Shown here one piece after another: positions 15,627 through 23,946 of a stretch of 31,357 bases of DNA; the stretch's first letter is position 1, and each line of letters opens with the position of its first letter. This stretch comes from UBA937 sp031549725 (lineage in GTDB: Bacteria > Spirochaetota > Spirochaetia > Treponematales > Breznakiellaceae). The notes beneath the pieces were generated by a model. The model saw nothing but the letters and a program-made list of their open reading frames with translations. It did not search any database and was not told where the DNA came from. The translations under genes were made by a program, and so were the position numbers. The stretch is from NCBI GenBank assembly GCA_031549725.1, contig JAVBPH010000105.1, forward strand, positions 1 to 31,357. Direction: 5' to 3'.

Positions 15627-16360
15627 AATGCAATTTCCTTTTCAATGATCCTTGCTATGGCATCATCTTCCGTAATTTGTTCTTTAGTCAAGGTTAACGA
15701 AAGCCTGCCGTTGATGATCAGTAATATATAATCAGCCAGGTTTTTTATGATCCTGAGATCATGGCTGACAAATAAAATTGTATTATTTTTTTCTTTCATC
15801 CGCTGAACAATACCCACCAGCCGTTTAGCGGCATCATCATCTAGGGATTCGGTCCATTCATCCAAAAACAGCACCGAGGGAGAACAGAGCAAAGCCCTGG
15901 CAAAGGCGATAAGTTTCTGCTCCCCCATGGAAAGGGCCGCGGGCCGGATATCCGTATTCCTTTTGTATCCCACCTGGGTCAGTACTTCCTTGATGCGCTT
16001 TTCCCGGTCCTTGTCGGATTGTTCGGGAAAATGAATTTTCAGGGGAAGTTCCAGGATTTGGTAGATGTTCTGGTTTGCCCAAAGTGCCGAATCCTGGAAA
16101 ACCATGGCCGATTCCTTCCGGAACGCCAGGTTCTGCTGCCCGTTCATGTTGGCAATATTCTGCCCTTTGAACAGTACTGATCCCTGGGTGGGCAGCAGCA
16201 GCCCGGCACTCAGTTTCAGCATCATACTTTTGCCGCTGCCCGAGGGACCGATCAGGGCGGTGGTTGTTCCTTCTTCATACGCATAAGAAACGGTCCTGAG
16301 TACATCCACTTCCTGGGTGGAAAAAGATACATCCCTTAATTCAATAATTGTATTTCCCAT
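15623..16360 (-). CDS. mlaF: Mla-type ABC transporter ATP-binding protein
   Basis: The cytoplasmic ATPase that drives lipid movement through MlaE. The 245 residues show Walker A GPSGSGKS (38-45), the Q-loop VFQD (87-90), the ABC signature LSMGEQ (143-148, a variant of LSGGQ), Walker B VLFLDE (163-168) and the switch His200. The start at 16360 has AAGG at the end of mlaE just upstream, and only 6 bases separate the two genes. The end overlaps mlaD by four bases. Confidence 0.93.
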   Translation of the reverse strand: MGNTIIELRDVSFSTQEVDVLRTVSYAYEEGTTTALIGPSGSGKSMMLKLSAGLLLPTQGSVLFKGQNIANMNGQQNLAFRKESAMVFQDSALWANQNIYQILELPLKIHFPEQSDKDREKRIKEVLTQVGYKRNTDIRPAALSMGEQKLIAFARALLCSPSVLFLDEWTESLDDDAAKRLVGIVQRMKEKNNTILFVSHDLRIIKNLADYILLIINGRLSLTLTKEQITEDDAIARIIEKEIAL

Positions 16361-16366
16361 AAAACC

Positions 16367-17149
16367 TTACACCAATGCCGTATAATACAATGCTGATAAC
16401 ACCACATCCACCACAATACACCAGGCAAAGGCATTGCTCACCGCCTTGAGTCCCGCCACGGGAATTTCCGTACTGGCCCGTTCCACGGAAAACCCGCTGG
16501 TCAGGGCAATAATGGAAATAATCATTCCAAAAACGATACTTTTTATGAGGGAAATAAGGATATCGCTCAGGGTCAACGCATGAAGCAGGTTATCAAAATA
16601 AAGCGAAGCATTAAACATGGGCATAAAAAAATGGGCCAGGGCAAATGAGCCTACCAGGCCAAAGAGGGAAAAATAGATATTAAGCAGAAACATGGAAATG
16701 GTAACCCCTAAAAACCGGGGAACCGCCAGGTGTTCTATGGGATCAACCCCCACGGAAATATATGCCTCCACTTCATGGGAAATGACCATGCTGGCAATTT
16801 CCGTGGCTATCGCCGTGGCGGACCGGGCAATAATAATAAACGCCGCCAGGAGGGGCCCCAGCTCCCGGGTGATAATCGTTATCAGCAGAGGATAAATAAA
16901 CGATTCCATGGAAATGCTTCTTAAGAAGGGAATCCCGATCACATCCACCGCTGCCCCAATAGCCAGGGCCAGGAGAGCGGAAATCCCCAGGGCTTCCACA
17001 AAGGTAAAAAGGATCTGCATCACTAAAATTTTAAATGAAGCCTGACGGCGGACAATAAATCTTCCGCTTCCCCTTAAGGTTTTAATAAAAAAACCTACAT
17101 TGTATAAAAATGAATCAATAGGCCGAATTTTTATCAGGGATTTAGTCAT
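16367..17149 (-). CDS. mlaE: Mla-type ABC transporter permease
   Basis: The inner-membrane permease of the phospholipid ABC transporter, 260 residues. The family core is present: TFVEALGISALLALAIGAAV (49-68), ITRELGPLLAAFIIIARSA (93-111) and EVEAYISVGVDPIEHLAVPR (126-145), with hydrophobic helices to the C-terminus. I choose ATG 17149, since it fits the family start; an in-frame extension to 17329 runs through a GC-rich repeat and is not credible. No Shine-Dalgarno sequence precedes this ATG, but a -10 box ends six bases before it, so the mRNA may be leaderless. First gene of mlaE-mlaF-mlaD. Confidence 0.92.
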   Translation of the reverse strand: MTKSLIKIRPIDSFLYNVGFFIKTLRGSGRFIVRRQASFKILVMQILFTFVEALGISALLALAIGAAVDVIGIPFLRSISMESFIYPLLITIITRELGPLLAAFIIIARSATAIATEIASMVISHEVEAYISVGVDPIEHLAVPRFLGVTISMFLLNIYFSLFGLVGSFALAHFFMPMFNASLYFDNLLHALTLSDILISLIKSIVFGMIISIIALTSGFSVERASTEIPVAGLKAVSNAFAWCIVVDVVLSALYYTALV

Positions 17150-17155
17150 AAAATA

Positions 17156-17183
17156 ATCGTACCACAGATTAAAAAAAAAGCAA
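17156..17183 (-). promoter_or_regulatory. Likely promoter of the mla operon
   Basis: On the minus strand, TTGCTT (17178-17183), a 16-bp spacer and TACGAT (17156-17161). The predicted start point falls on or next to the mlaE ATG, which has no ribosome binding site. Confidence 0.4.
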
Positions 17184-17303
17184 ATATCATACCCAAAGGG
17201 GGAAGTCTCCCCCCCGCTCCAGCCCTGCGGGCTTCCGCTCCCCCCTCTGCAGGGGCGGCCTGTATCCGAGTATGCCCCCGCAACGCCCCCGGAAAAACCT
17301 CTT

Positions 17304-17378
17304 CCGGTGATTTCGAGGGCCTCAATCACCGGAGCTTCCGGTCCCCGAGGCCCCCGAAGGGACCCGCGGAAAATAAAT
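17304..17378 (+). repeat. Two-hairpin repeat, single copy
   Basis: CCGGTGATT (17304-17312) pairs with AATCACCGG (17324-17332), and GGTCCC (17340-17345) pairs with GGGACC (17359-17364). The two loops are complementary over 11 of 13 positions. It is the same unit as in the array at 1-203 and the copy at 28343-28414. It sits after ilvB in a GC-rich 257-bp gap that also holds hairpins GGGGGA/TCCCCC, AGCCC/GGGCT and CCCC/GGGG (17190-17260), which may end ilvB transcription. Confidence 0.75.
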
Positions 17379-17406
17379 CACCATATTTCCCCAGCAAATC
17401 AATATC

Positions 17407-19113
17407 TTATAATATCTGTTCCTCAATTGATTTGCCGCCGGGAACCATGGGAAGTACATGTTCATCCTTATCAATCACCGCATTGATAATTGCGGTTTTC
17501 CCCGAGGCATTATCCTTCAACCCCTTTGCCAGGGCTTCCCTGAAGGATACCTCATCGGTTGCGGTATACCCCGAAAGGCCATAGGCTTCCGCAAGTTTGA
17601 TAAAATCCGGGGGGCGGTCCAGGTTGGTTTCGGAATAGCGGGAATCGTAAAACAATGTCTGCCATTGGCGGACCATGCCCAGTACACCGTTGTTGAAGAT
17701 CACCACCAGCAGGGGGATTTTGTAATTACTGATCGCCGCCAGTTCACCGCAGTTCATCCGGAAACAGCCGTCCCCGGTAAAGAGTATCACCTGACGGTCA
17801 GGATTTCCGAATTTGGCGCCTTCGGCAGCTCCCAACCCGAAACCCATGGTTCCCAGGCCCCCGGAGGTCAAAAAGGTCCTGGGTTTTTTAAAGGGATAAA
17901 ACTGACCGGTCCACATCTGGTGCTGACCCACATCGGTAACGATGATGGCATCATCCCCAACGGCTTTGGCGGTCTCTTCCAGGATAAACTTGGGATGCAG
18001 CGCCGCCTGTTTCAGATGTGAAGTGGGAATCTTCTGTTTCCATTCGTTCACATCGCCGTTCCATTCACTGGCTGTCCTGGAAGGCAGGGCTTCCAGGACC
18101 TTCTTCAAACTTTCCTTCAGATTTCCGATCACCGCGGTTTCGGAACGGACGTTTTTGTTGATCTCCGCCGGGTCTATATCGAAATGAATCACCTTGGCGG
18201 AACGGGCAAAGTTATCCGCCTTGCTGATTACCCGGTCGGAGAAACGGGCACCCACGGCAATAACCACGTCAGCCTTCTGAACCGCACGGTTGGATGCTAC
18301 AGATCCGTGCATCCCGATCATCCCCATATACAGGGGATGATCATGGGGAAAGGACCCAATACCCATCAGGCTCAGTGCCACCGGGGCATGGAGTTTTTCC
18401 GCCAGTTCCTTTAATTCAGATGCAGCATCGGAAATGACCACACCGCCGCCGGCATAGATCACCGGGCGCTTGGCCTGGCTGATCATTGATGCGGCCTTCG
18501 ATATTTCATTCCCGGTAAACGACGGAAGGGAAATCCGCATATCCAGCCGCTGGGCCTGGGGACTCATTAAATGAGGATCCCGGAGGTTTGTCGGAACCCA
18601 GGTTCCCATGGCGGAGGTAACATCCTTGGGAATATCGATAAGGACCGGGCCGGGCCGGCCGGACCGGGCAATAACAAAGGCTTCCCGGACAATTTCCGCC
18701 AGTTCATCCACACTCCTGACGATCCAGTTATGCTTGACAATGGGCATGGTCACCCCGGTGATATCCACTTCCTGAAAACTGTCCTTACCCAGCAGGCTGG
18801 TCGAAACGTTTCCTGTAATGGCTACCATGGGAACCGAATCCATGTAGGCCGTGGCGATTCCCGTTACCAGATTGGTTGCCCCGGGGCCTGAGGTGGCCAG
18901 ACAGACTCCGACCTTTCCGGTGGACCGGGCGTAACCATCCGCTGCATGGGCTGCATGCTGTTCGTGGCTGACCAGGATGTGCCTGATCCGGTCCCGCTGT
19001 TTGTAAAGTTCGTCATAAATAAAAAGGACGCTACCTCCGGGATAACCAAAAATAATTTCCACACCCTGTTCAATCAATGCTTCGATCAATATACGTGAAC
19101 CGTTACATTCCAT
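17407..19113 (-). CDS. ilvB: Acetolactate synthase (acetohydroxyacid synthase), large subunit
   Basis: It condenses two pyruvates to acetolactate (valine and leucine route), or pyruvate with 2-oxobutyrate to acetohydroxybutyrate (isoleucine route), with ThDP, Mg2+ and FAD. The 568 residues carry the N-terminal GYPGGSVLFIYDEL (23-36), the catalytic Glu51 in SHEQHAAHAADGYAR (49-63), RFSDR (290-294) and the ThDP/Mg motif starting GDG (447-449) and ending NN (474-475). AAGGAG lies 9 bases before the ATG at 19113. It is the last gene of the branched-chain cluster, and its regulatory subunit ilvN lies at the other end, about 8 kb away. Hairpins that could exclude each other lie 35-70 bases upstream of its start. 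Confidence 0.96.
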   Translation of the reverse strand: MECNGSRILIEALIEQGVEIIFGYPGGSVLFIYDELYKQRDRIRHILVSHEQHAAHAADGYARSTGKVGVCLATSGPGATNLVTGIATAYMDSVPMVAITGNVSTSLLGKDSFQEVDITGVTMPIVKHNWIVRSVDELAEIVREAFVIARSGRPGPVLIDIPKDVTSAMGTWVPTNLRDPHLMSPQAQRLDMRISLPSFTGNEISKAASMISQAKRPVIYAGGGVVISDAASELKELAEKLHAPVALSLMGIGSFPHDHPLYMGMIGMHGSVASNRAVQKADVVIAVGARFSDRVISKADNFARSAKVIHFDIDPAEINKNVRSETAVIGNLKESLKKVLEALPSRTASEWNGDVNEWKQKIPTSHLKQAALHPKFILEETAKAVGDDAIIVTDVGQHQMWTGQFYPFKKPRTFLTSGGLGTMGFGLGAAEGAKFGNPDRQVILFTGDGCFRMNCGELAAISNYKIPLLVVIFNNGVLGMVRQWQTLFYDSRYSETNLDRPPDFIKLAEAYGLSGYTATDEVSFREALAKGLKDNASGKTAIINAVIDKDEHVLPMVPGGKSIEEQIL

Positions 19114-19148
19114 AATCTCATTCTCCTTAAGAAGCCCGGTGGACCCCT

Positions 19149-19266
19149 ACTAAAGTTGTTCGACAACTTTAGTTTGTCGAACAGCTTCCGCTAAAAAATG
19201 CATATTCCCAACCCAAAGGCAGGGAAATTGCATAACTTGAACAATAACCAACCGGGTTATTGTTCA
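19149..19266 (-). repeat. Three-hairpin element in the ilvD-ilvB gap, with alternative third hairpin
   Basis: Read with the genes: hairpin 1 (19238-19266) is an 11-bp stem with loop CCGGTTG, two bases after the ilvD stop. Hairpin 2 pairs ATGCA-TTTCCC-type arms (19198-19209 with 19222-19233, two mismatches). In the third part two stems compete: ACTAAAGTTG/CAACTTTAGT (19149-19173) and TGTTCGACAA/TTGTCGAACA (19157-19183) share bases, so only one can form at a time. The ilvB ribosome binding site follows about 25 bases later. Confidence 0.7.
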
Positions 19267-19268
19267 GT

Positions 19269-20927
19269 CTAATCCTTAAAAATAGCTCCGGTAGACGCGG
19301 AGGTCACCTGTTTTGCATAGCGGGCCAGATAGCCGGTGGTCACCTTCGGAGGCAGGGGTTTCCAGGTTTCCCTGCGTTTTGCTATCTCACCGTCATCCAA
19401 TTTTACGTTTATTGAATACTTTTCAATATCAATGGCGATGGTATCCCCATCTTTTATCAATCCTATTAATCCGCCTTCCGCAGCTTCAGGGGACACATGC
19501 CCAATGGATGCTCCCCGGCTGGCCCCGGAAAAACGGCCGTCGGTAATCAGGGCAACCTTATCATCCAAACCCATGCCGGCCAGGGCTGCGGTGGGACCGA
19601 GCATTTCCTTCATGCCGGGACCACCCTTAGGACCTTCGTAGCGTATAACCAATACATCCCCGGGTTTTATCCTGCCGCCCATGATAGCTTCAAACGCATC
19701 ATCCTCACTGTCGAAGACCCTGGCGGGTCCCTCATGTTTCATCATGGAAGGAGCCACGGCACTCCGCTTAACCACGGAACCGTCGGGGGCAATGTTTCCC
19801 TTCAGGGCAGCCAGACCGCCGGTCTTGGAATAGGGATTTTCGATAGTCCGGATTACCGAAGGATTTTTGTTTACCGCACCGGAAACAGCATCCGAAAGTT
19901 TTCCATACACCGTGAGCAGGGAGGTATCAACAAGATTCTGTTTTGCCAGTTCCGCATACACCGCAGGAATGCCCCCGGCAGCGTGGAGATCCACCACCGC
20001 ATCCGGGCCCGCGGGGGACAGCTTGCATAAGTTGGGAGTCTTTTCACTGATGCGGTTCAGCAGTTCCAGATCCAGGGTAACCCCTGCTTCATGGGCAACC
20101 GCGGGAAGATGCAAAGCGGTATTGGTGGAACAACCCAGAGCCATATCCAGGGCCAGGGCGTTCAGGAATGATTTCTCGGTCATGATGGACCTGGGCCGGA
20201 TATCCTTTTTCAAAATATCAACAATCAGGAAACCCGTCTTTTTTGCCAGCCGCAGCCGTTCAGCCATGACCGCCGGAATTGTACCGTTTCCGGGAAGGGC
20301 CATGCCCAGGCCCTCGGTGACGCAGTTCATGGAATTGGCGGTGAACATTCCCGCACAGGAACCGCAGGTGGGACAGGCGGCTTCTTCCAGGGCTGCCAGT
20401 TCTGCTTCATCCATCTTACCCGCACCAACCGCACCGACCGCTTCAAACATGGTGGTCAGCGTCAGGGTTTCACCGTTCCTCTTTCCCGGGAGCATGGGGC
20501 CTCCGGAAACAAACACGCTGGGAATATTAATCCGGGCTGCTGCCATAAGCATCCCCGGCACAATTTTATCGCAGTTGGGAATAAAGACCAGGGCATCAAA
20601 GGCGTGGGCCAATGCCATACATTCAATGCTGTCGGCGATCAGCTCCCTGGTTACCAGGGAATAACGCATTCCCTCGTGGCCCATGGCAATGCCGTCACAG
20701 ACCCCTATCACCGGAAACTGTACCGGTACAGCTCCGGCAAGCCGGATTCCATCGCATACGTATTTGGCAATGGTATCCAGATGGATATGTCCGGGAACAA
20801 TTTCGCTCTTGGCTACCACCACTCCGATAAGCGGCCGGTCGAATTCTTCTTCCACAAAACCCATGGCTTTGAAAAGAGACCGGTGGGGAGCTCTGGGGAT
20901 TCCTTTCTTGACAGCATCACTTTTCAT
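19269..20927 (-). CDS. ilvD: Dihydroxyacid dehydratase
   Basis: It dehydrates 2,3-dihydroxy-isovalerate and 2,3-dihydroxy-3-methylvalerate to the 2-oxoacids, in valine, leucine and isoleucine synthesis. The 552 residues include NCDKIVPGM with Cys119 and ACPTCGSCAGMFTANSMNC (184-202), the cysteines that bind the Fe-S cluster, plus GPKGGPGMKEML and TDGRFSGASRGASIGHVSPEA near the C-terminus. The segment PGHIHLD (45-51) has no cysteine, as in E. coli IlvD, so an oxygen-sensitive [4Fe-4S] enzyme is the likelier type. GAGGAG lies before ATG 20927. It lies between leuB and ilvB, and a strong hairpin starts two bases after its stop. Confidence 0.96.
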   Translation of the reverse strand: MKSDAVKKGIPRAPHRSLFKAMGFVEEEFDRPLIGVVVAKSEIVPGHIHLDTIAKYVCDGIRLAGAVPVQFPVIGVCDGIAMGHEGMRYSLVTRELIADSIECMALAHAFDALVFIPNCDKIVPGMLMAAARINIPSVFVSGGPMLPGKRNGETLTLTTMFEAVGAVGAGKMDEAELAALEEAACPTCGSCAGMFTANSMNCVTEGLGMALPGNGTIPAVMAERLRLAKKTGFLIVDILKKDIRPRSIMTEKSFLNALALDMALGCSTNTALHLPAVAHEAGVTLDLELLNRISEKTPNLCKLSPAGPDAVVDLHAAGGIPAVYAELAKQNLVDTSLLTVYGKLSDAVSGAVNKNPSVIRTIENPYSKTGGLAALKGNIAPDGSVVKRSAVAPSMMKHEGPARVFDSEDDAFEAIMGGRIKPGDVLVIRYEGPKGGPGMKEMLGPTAALAGMGLDDKVALITDGRFSGASRGASIGHVSPEAAEGGLIGLIKDGDTIAIDIEKYSINVKLDDGEIAKRRETWKPLPPKVTTGYLARYAKQVTSASTGAIFKD

Positions 20928-20969
20928 ATATACTCCTCAAACATACTGTTTTTCTATTACAAAGAGCAT

Positions 20970-21025
20970 TAGATTTTTTCGCCAGCCCGGTTGGCCGTTG
21001 AAAAATCTACAGCATCCCCCGGGAT
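20970..21025 (-). terminator. Paired hairpins between leuB and ilvD
   Basis: CATCCC/GGGATG (21012-21025) sits 2 bases after the leuB stop. It is followed on the minus strand by TAGATTTTTC/GAAAAATCTA (20970-21009), whose interior holds CCGGTTG on the plus strand. They look like a terminator or 3'-end stabiliser; ilvD starts 43 bases beyond. Confidence 0.5.
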
Positions 21026-21027
21026 GT

Positions 21028-22152
21028 TTACTTTAAAGCTTCCAATACCTTCAGTACTTCATTGCCCATAGCTTTAGTCCCGACAATGTTTTCACCCTGC
21101 ACATTATCCCGGCGGGCAATATCCCTGGTCCTGAAACCATTGTCCAGCACCTGGCCCACCGCGGTTTCCACCGCCCGGGCTTCCTTTTCCAAACCGAAGC
21201 TGTAACGGAGCATCATAGCCACGGATAATATGGTTGCCAGGGGATTAGCCACATCCTGGCCGGCAATATCCGGCGCTGAACCATGGATAGGTTCATACAT
21301 GCCCATGACCTTTCCATCTTCCCCGGTACTGCCCAGGCTTGCGGAGGCCAGCATACCAATGGAACCGGTGAGCACCGACGCTTCATCCGACAGGATGTCT
21401 CCAAAAAGATTTGATGTAACAATCACATCAAACTGACCGGGAGCGCGGACCAGCTGCATAGCACAATTATCAACATACATATAACTTGTTTCAATATCAG
21501 GATACTCCTTTGCAATATCCTGGGCGACTTCCCGCCAGAGCCGGGATGATTCCAGAACGTTGGCCTTGTCCACCACACAGAGTTTTTTCCCCCGGGCCCC
21601 TGCTGCGGCATAACCTGAACGGAGAACCCGTTCAATTTCTTCTTTGGAATAGGTTTCGGTATCATAGGCGGAGTTCCCGTCTTCACTGCGGCCCCGCTTT
21701 CCAAAATAAAGGCCGCCGGTTAATTCCCGGACAATGAGAAGATCAAAGGTGGGTTTGCCCCCGGGATGGCTGGCCGCCAAAACGGAATCCTTCAGGGGAC
21801 AGGCATCCTTGAGCTGGGGCAGCAGTGCCGCGGGCCGGAGGTTGGCAAAAACCCCAAGCCCCGCCCGGAGACCCAGCAGAGCCCGTTCCGGCCGGAGGTT
21901 ACCGGGCAGGTCTTCCCACTGGGGGCCGCCCACTGCCCCCAGAAGAAGCGCATCACATTGTTTAGCTGTTTCCAGGGTTTCCTGGGGAAGAGGTTCCCCG
22001 GTGGAATCAATGGCGCAGCCCCCGGCTTCCAGTTCAACATAATTAAAGATGTGGCCGAATTTATCACCCACCATATCAAGGATTTCCAGGGACGGGGCCA
22101 TCACCTCAGGACCAATACCGTCTCCGGGGACAACTGCTATGGAATAATTCAT
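21028..22152 (-). CDS. leuB: 3-Isopropylmalate dehydrogenase
   Basis: It oxidises and decarboxylates 3-isopropylmalate to 2-oxoisocaproate with NAD+ for leucine. With CimA present it would also act on 3-methylmalate to give 2-oxobutyrate for isoleucine. The 374 residues carry VVPGDGIGPEV (7-17), the substrate segment RPERALLGLRAGLGVFANLRP, the tyrosine-containing RELTGGLYFGKRG, YMYVDNCAMQLV and NLFGDILSDEASVLTGSIGM, then the NAD-binding end GSAPDIAGQDVANP. GGGAG lies six bases before ATG 22152. A three-hairpin element separates it from cimA. LeuC and LeuD are not in the window. Confidence 0.95.
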   Translation of the reverse strand: MNYSIAVVPGDGIGPEVMAPSLEILDMVGDKFGHIFNYVELEAGGCAIDSTGEPLPQETLETAKQCDALLLGAVGGPQWEDLPGNLRPERALLGLRAGLGVFANLRPAALLPQLKDACPLKDSVLAASHPGGKPTFDLLIVRELTGGLYFGKRGRSEDGNSAYDTETYSKEEIERVLRSGYAAAGARGKKLCVVDKANVLESSRLWREVAQDIAKEYPDIETSYMYVDNCAMQLVRAPGQFDVIVTSNLFGDILSDEASVLTGSIGMLASASLGSTGEDGKVMGMYEPIHGSAPDIAGQDVANPLATILSVAMMLRYSFGLEKEARAVETAVGQVLDNGFRTRDIARRDNVQGENIVGTKAMGNEVLKVLEALK

Positions 22153-22169
22153 ACTAACTCCCTATAGGG

Positions 22170-22306
22170 AACTTCTAAAAACTTCAGTTTTTAGAAGTTT
22201 TCCTTAGATGTAAGATGGAGAAACTTTTTTATTTCGGTATAAGATAAAGAAATAAAAATTTCTCCAAGGGTACCTCAAAAATCTAACCGAGTTTTTTGAG
22301 GTACCC
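22170..22306 (-). repeat. Three-hairpin element, copy 3 (cimA-leuB gap)
   Basis: In gene direction: hairpin 1 is a 14-bp stem (22306-22293 with 22281-22268) with interior ACTCGGTTAGA. Hairpin 2 is a 17-bp stem with two extra bases (GGAGAAA arms at 22265 and 22217). A TTACATCT spacer like that of copies 1 and 2 follows, and then hairpin 3, a perfect 13-bp stem with a TTCA/TGAA loop (22170-22199). The first arm touches the cimA stop codon, and the last ends 17 bases before the leuB ATG. Confidence 0.8.
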
Positions 22307-23946
22307 TATATAAACTCTTTAAACCGGCGCTCAATATCCCTGATCAATTTGTATTCAATGGAATCCACCAGGGCGGCCCGGCTGGCCTCAATAATGTCCG
22401 CGGAAACCCCCACGGTGGTCCAGCTGTTTGATCCGTCGGTACTTTCAATGAGAACCCGGACTTTTGCCGCAGTGGCGTCCTTGCCGTCGATTACCCTGAC
22501 CTTATAATCCGAAAGGCGGATGTGTTCCAGTTCAGGGTAAAAGTGTTTTAATGCCCGCCGCAGGGCCCCGTCCAGTGCATTCACCGGACCGTCCCCTTCG
22601 GCGGCGGCTATTTCGGTCTGCCCGTCGACCCAGACTTTAGCCCAGGCGTGGGAACACATCAGACCATCCCCTGTGGGGTGTTCGCTCACCACCCGGTACC
22701 CCTCAATTTTGAAAAGAGGTTTGTACTTCCGGAGTTCCCGCCTTACCAAAAGCTCGAAACTGGCGTCCGCCCCTTCAAACTGCCATCCCTCGGATTCCAG
22801 GGCCTTCAGCTGGGAAGCCAGGGCTGCGGTGGCAGGGTGGTCCTTGGTGATGGAATCGTCAAACTTCTTTATCCGTTCGGCAATAGCAGACCTGCCGCCG
22901 ACTTCACTCATCAGGAAACGGCGGTCGTTGCCCACCAGGGACGGATCGATATGTTCAAAACTCTGGCGTATCTTCAGGATACCGTCGGCGTGCATACCGG
23001 CCTTATGGGCAAAAGCATGGGCCCCCACATAGGGCAGTCCGTCCGGGACAGCCACATTGGCAATTTCCGCAACCTTCCGGGTAAGTTCCGATACGTACTG
23101 AAGGTTTCCCTCGGGAAGACATTTCAGGCCTAGTTTCAGTTCAATGCTGGGAATCACCGCCGCGAGGGCCGTATTGCCGCAGCGTTCCCCGAATCCTACC
23201 AGGGTTCCCTGGACATGACGGCAGCCGGATTTAACGGCCATGATGGTATTGGCGGTAGCCATTCCGGAATCATCATGGGCGTGGATACCCACCATAGACG
23301 GGGAAAGTTTCAGGGTTCCGGCGAGTTTCATCACCTCCCCTACCCCGGCCTGGATGGTATCGGGGAAACAACCGCCATTTGTGTCGCATAGAACAACACG
23401 GTCAGCCCCGGCTTCCATGGCGGATTTTACCGTGGAAAGGGCATATTCGGGATTCGCCTTCCAGCCGTCAAAAAAATGTTCCGCATCATAGATCAGGGTT
23501 TTTCCGGCCTTTTTGAAAAAACTCACGGTTTCGGAAATCATGGCCAGATTTTCTTCCGGGCTTACCCGTAACACTTCGGTCACATGGAGATCCCAGCTTT
23601 TTCCGAAGATCACCACCCCGTCGGTACCAGCCTCAAGGAGACTCTTTACGTTGGTATCGTCCTCGGGCTTTATTCCTTTTTTCCGGGTAGCCCCGAAGGC
23701 GCAGAGCTTTGCATATTTAAGCTTCATATTTTTGGCCCGCTGGAAAAAATCCATGTCCTTGGGGTTACTCCCGGGATTTCCCGCTTCTATCCAGGAAACC
23801 CCCAGTTCATCCAGGGCTTCCACCACGGAAATTTTATCCTGTACTGAAAAGGTGATGCCTTCCCCCTGGGCTCCATCCCTGAGGGTGGTATCCAGGATTT
23901 CCACGTCCCTGTTAAAACCAAAATCCAGCCCGGACTCAGACCCCAT
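22306..23946 (-). CDS. cimA: (R)-Citramalate synthase
   Basis: It condenses pyruvate and acetyl-CoA to citramalate, the entry to isoleucine that bypasses threonine deaminase. The 546 residues follow the long CimA family (TIGR00977 type) throughout: ILDTTLRDGAQGEGITFS, EAGNPGSNPKDMDFF, IFGKSWDLHVTEVLR, LIYDAEHFFDGWKANPEYAL, VLCDTNGGCFPD and the metal-binding GIHAHDDSGMA. A LeuA-type regulatory dimer domain forms the C-terminus (about 400-546). AGGAGG lies six bases before ATG 23946, inside the end of leuA; the genes overlap by 11 bases. It is distinguished from the adjacent leuA paralogue by GEGITFS in place of APGCSM. A homocitrate or AksA role is less likely. Confidence 0.93.
   Translation of the reverse strand: MGSESGLDFGFNRDVEILDTTLRDGAQGEGITFSVQDKISVVEALDELGVSWIEAGNPGSNPKDMDFFQRAKNMKLKYAKLCAFGATRKKGIKPEDDTNVKSLLEAGTDGVVIFGKSWDLHVTEVLRVSPEENLAMISETVSFFKKAGKTLIYDAEHFFDGWKANPEYALSTVKSAMEAGADRVVLCDTNGGCFPDTIQAGVGEVMKLAGTLKLSPSMVGIHAHDDSGMATANTIMAVKSGCRHVQGTLVGFGERCGNTALAAVIPSIELKLGLKCLPEGNLQYVSELTRKVAEIANVAVPDGLPYVGAHAFAHKAGMHADGILKIRQSFEHIDPSLVGNDRRFLMSEVGGRSAIAERIKKFDDSITKDHPATAALASQLKALESEGWQFEGADASFELLVRRELRKYKPLFKIEGYRVVSEHPTGDGLMCSHAWAKVWVDGQTEIAAAEGDGPVNALDGALRRALKHFYPELEHIRLSDYKVRVIDGKDATAAKVRVLIESTDGSNSWTTVGVSADIIEASRAALVDSIEYKLIRDIERRFKEFI

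Noticed and set aside
17150..17329. 60-residue N-terminal extension of MlaE
   Set aside because: It translates a GC-rich repeat; family similarity starts at the ATG at 17149.
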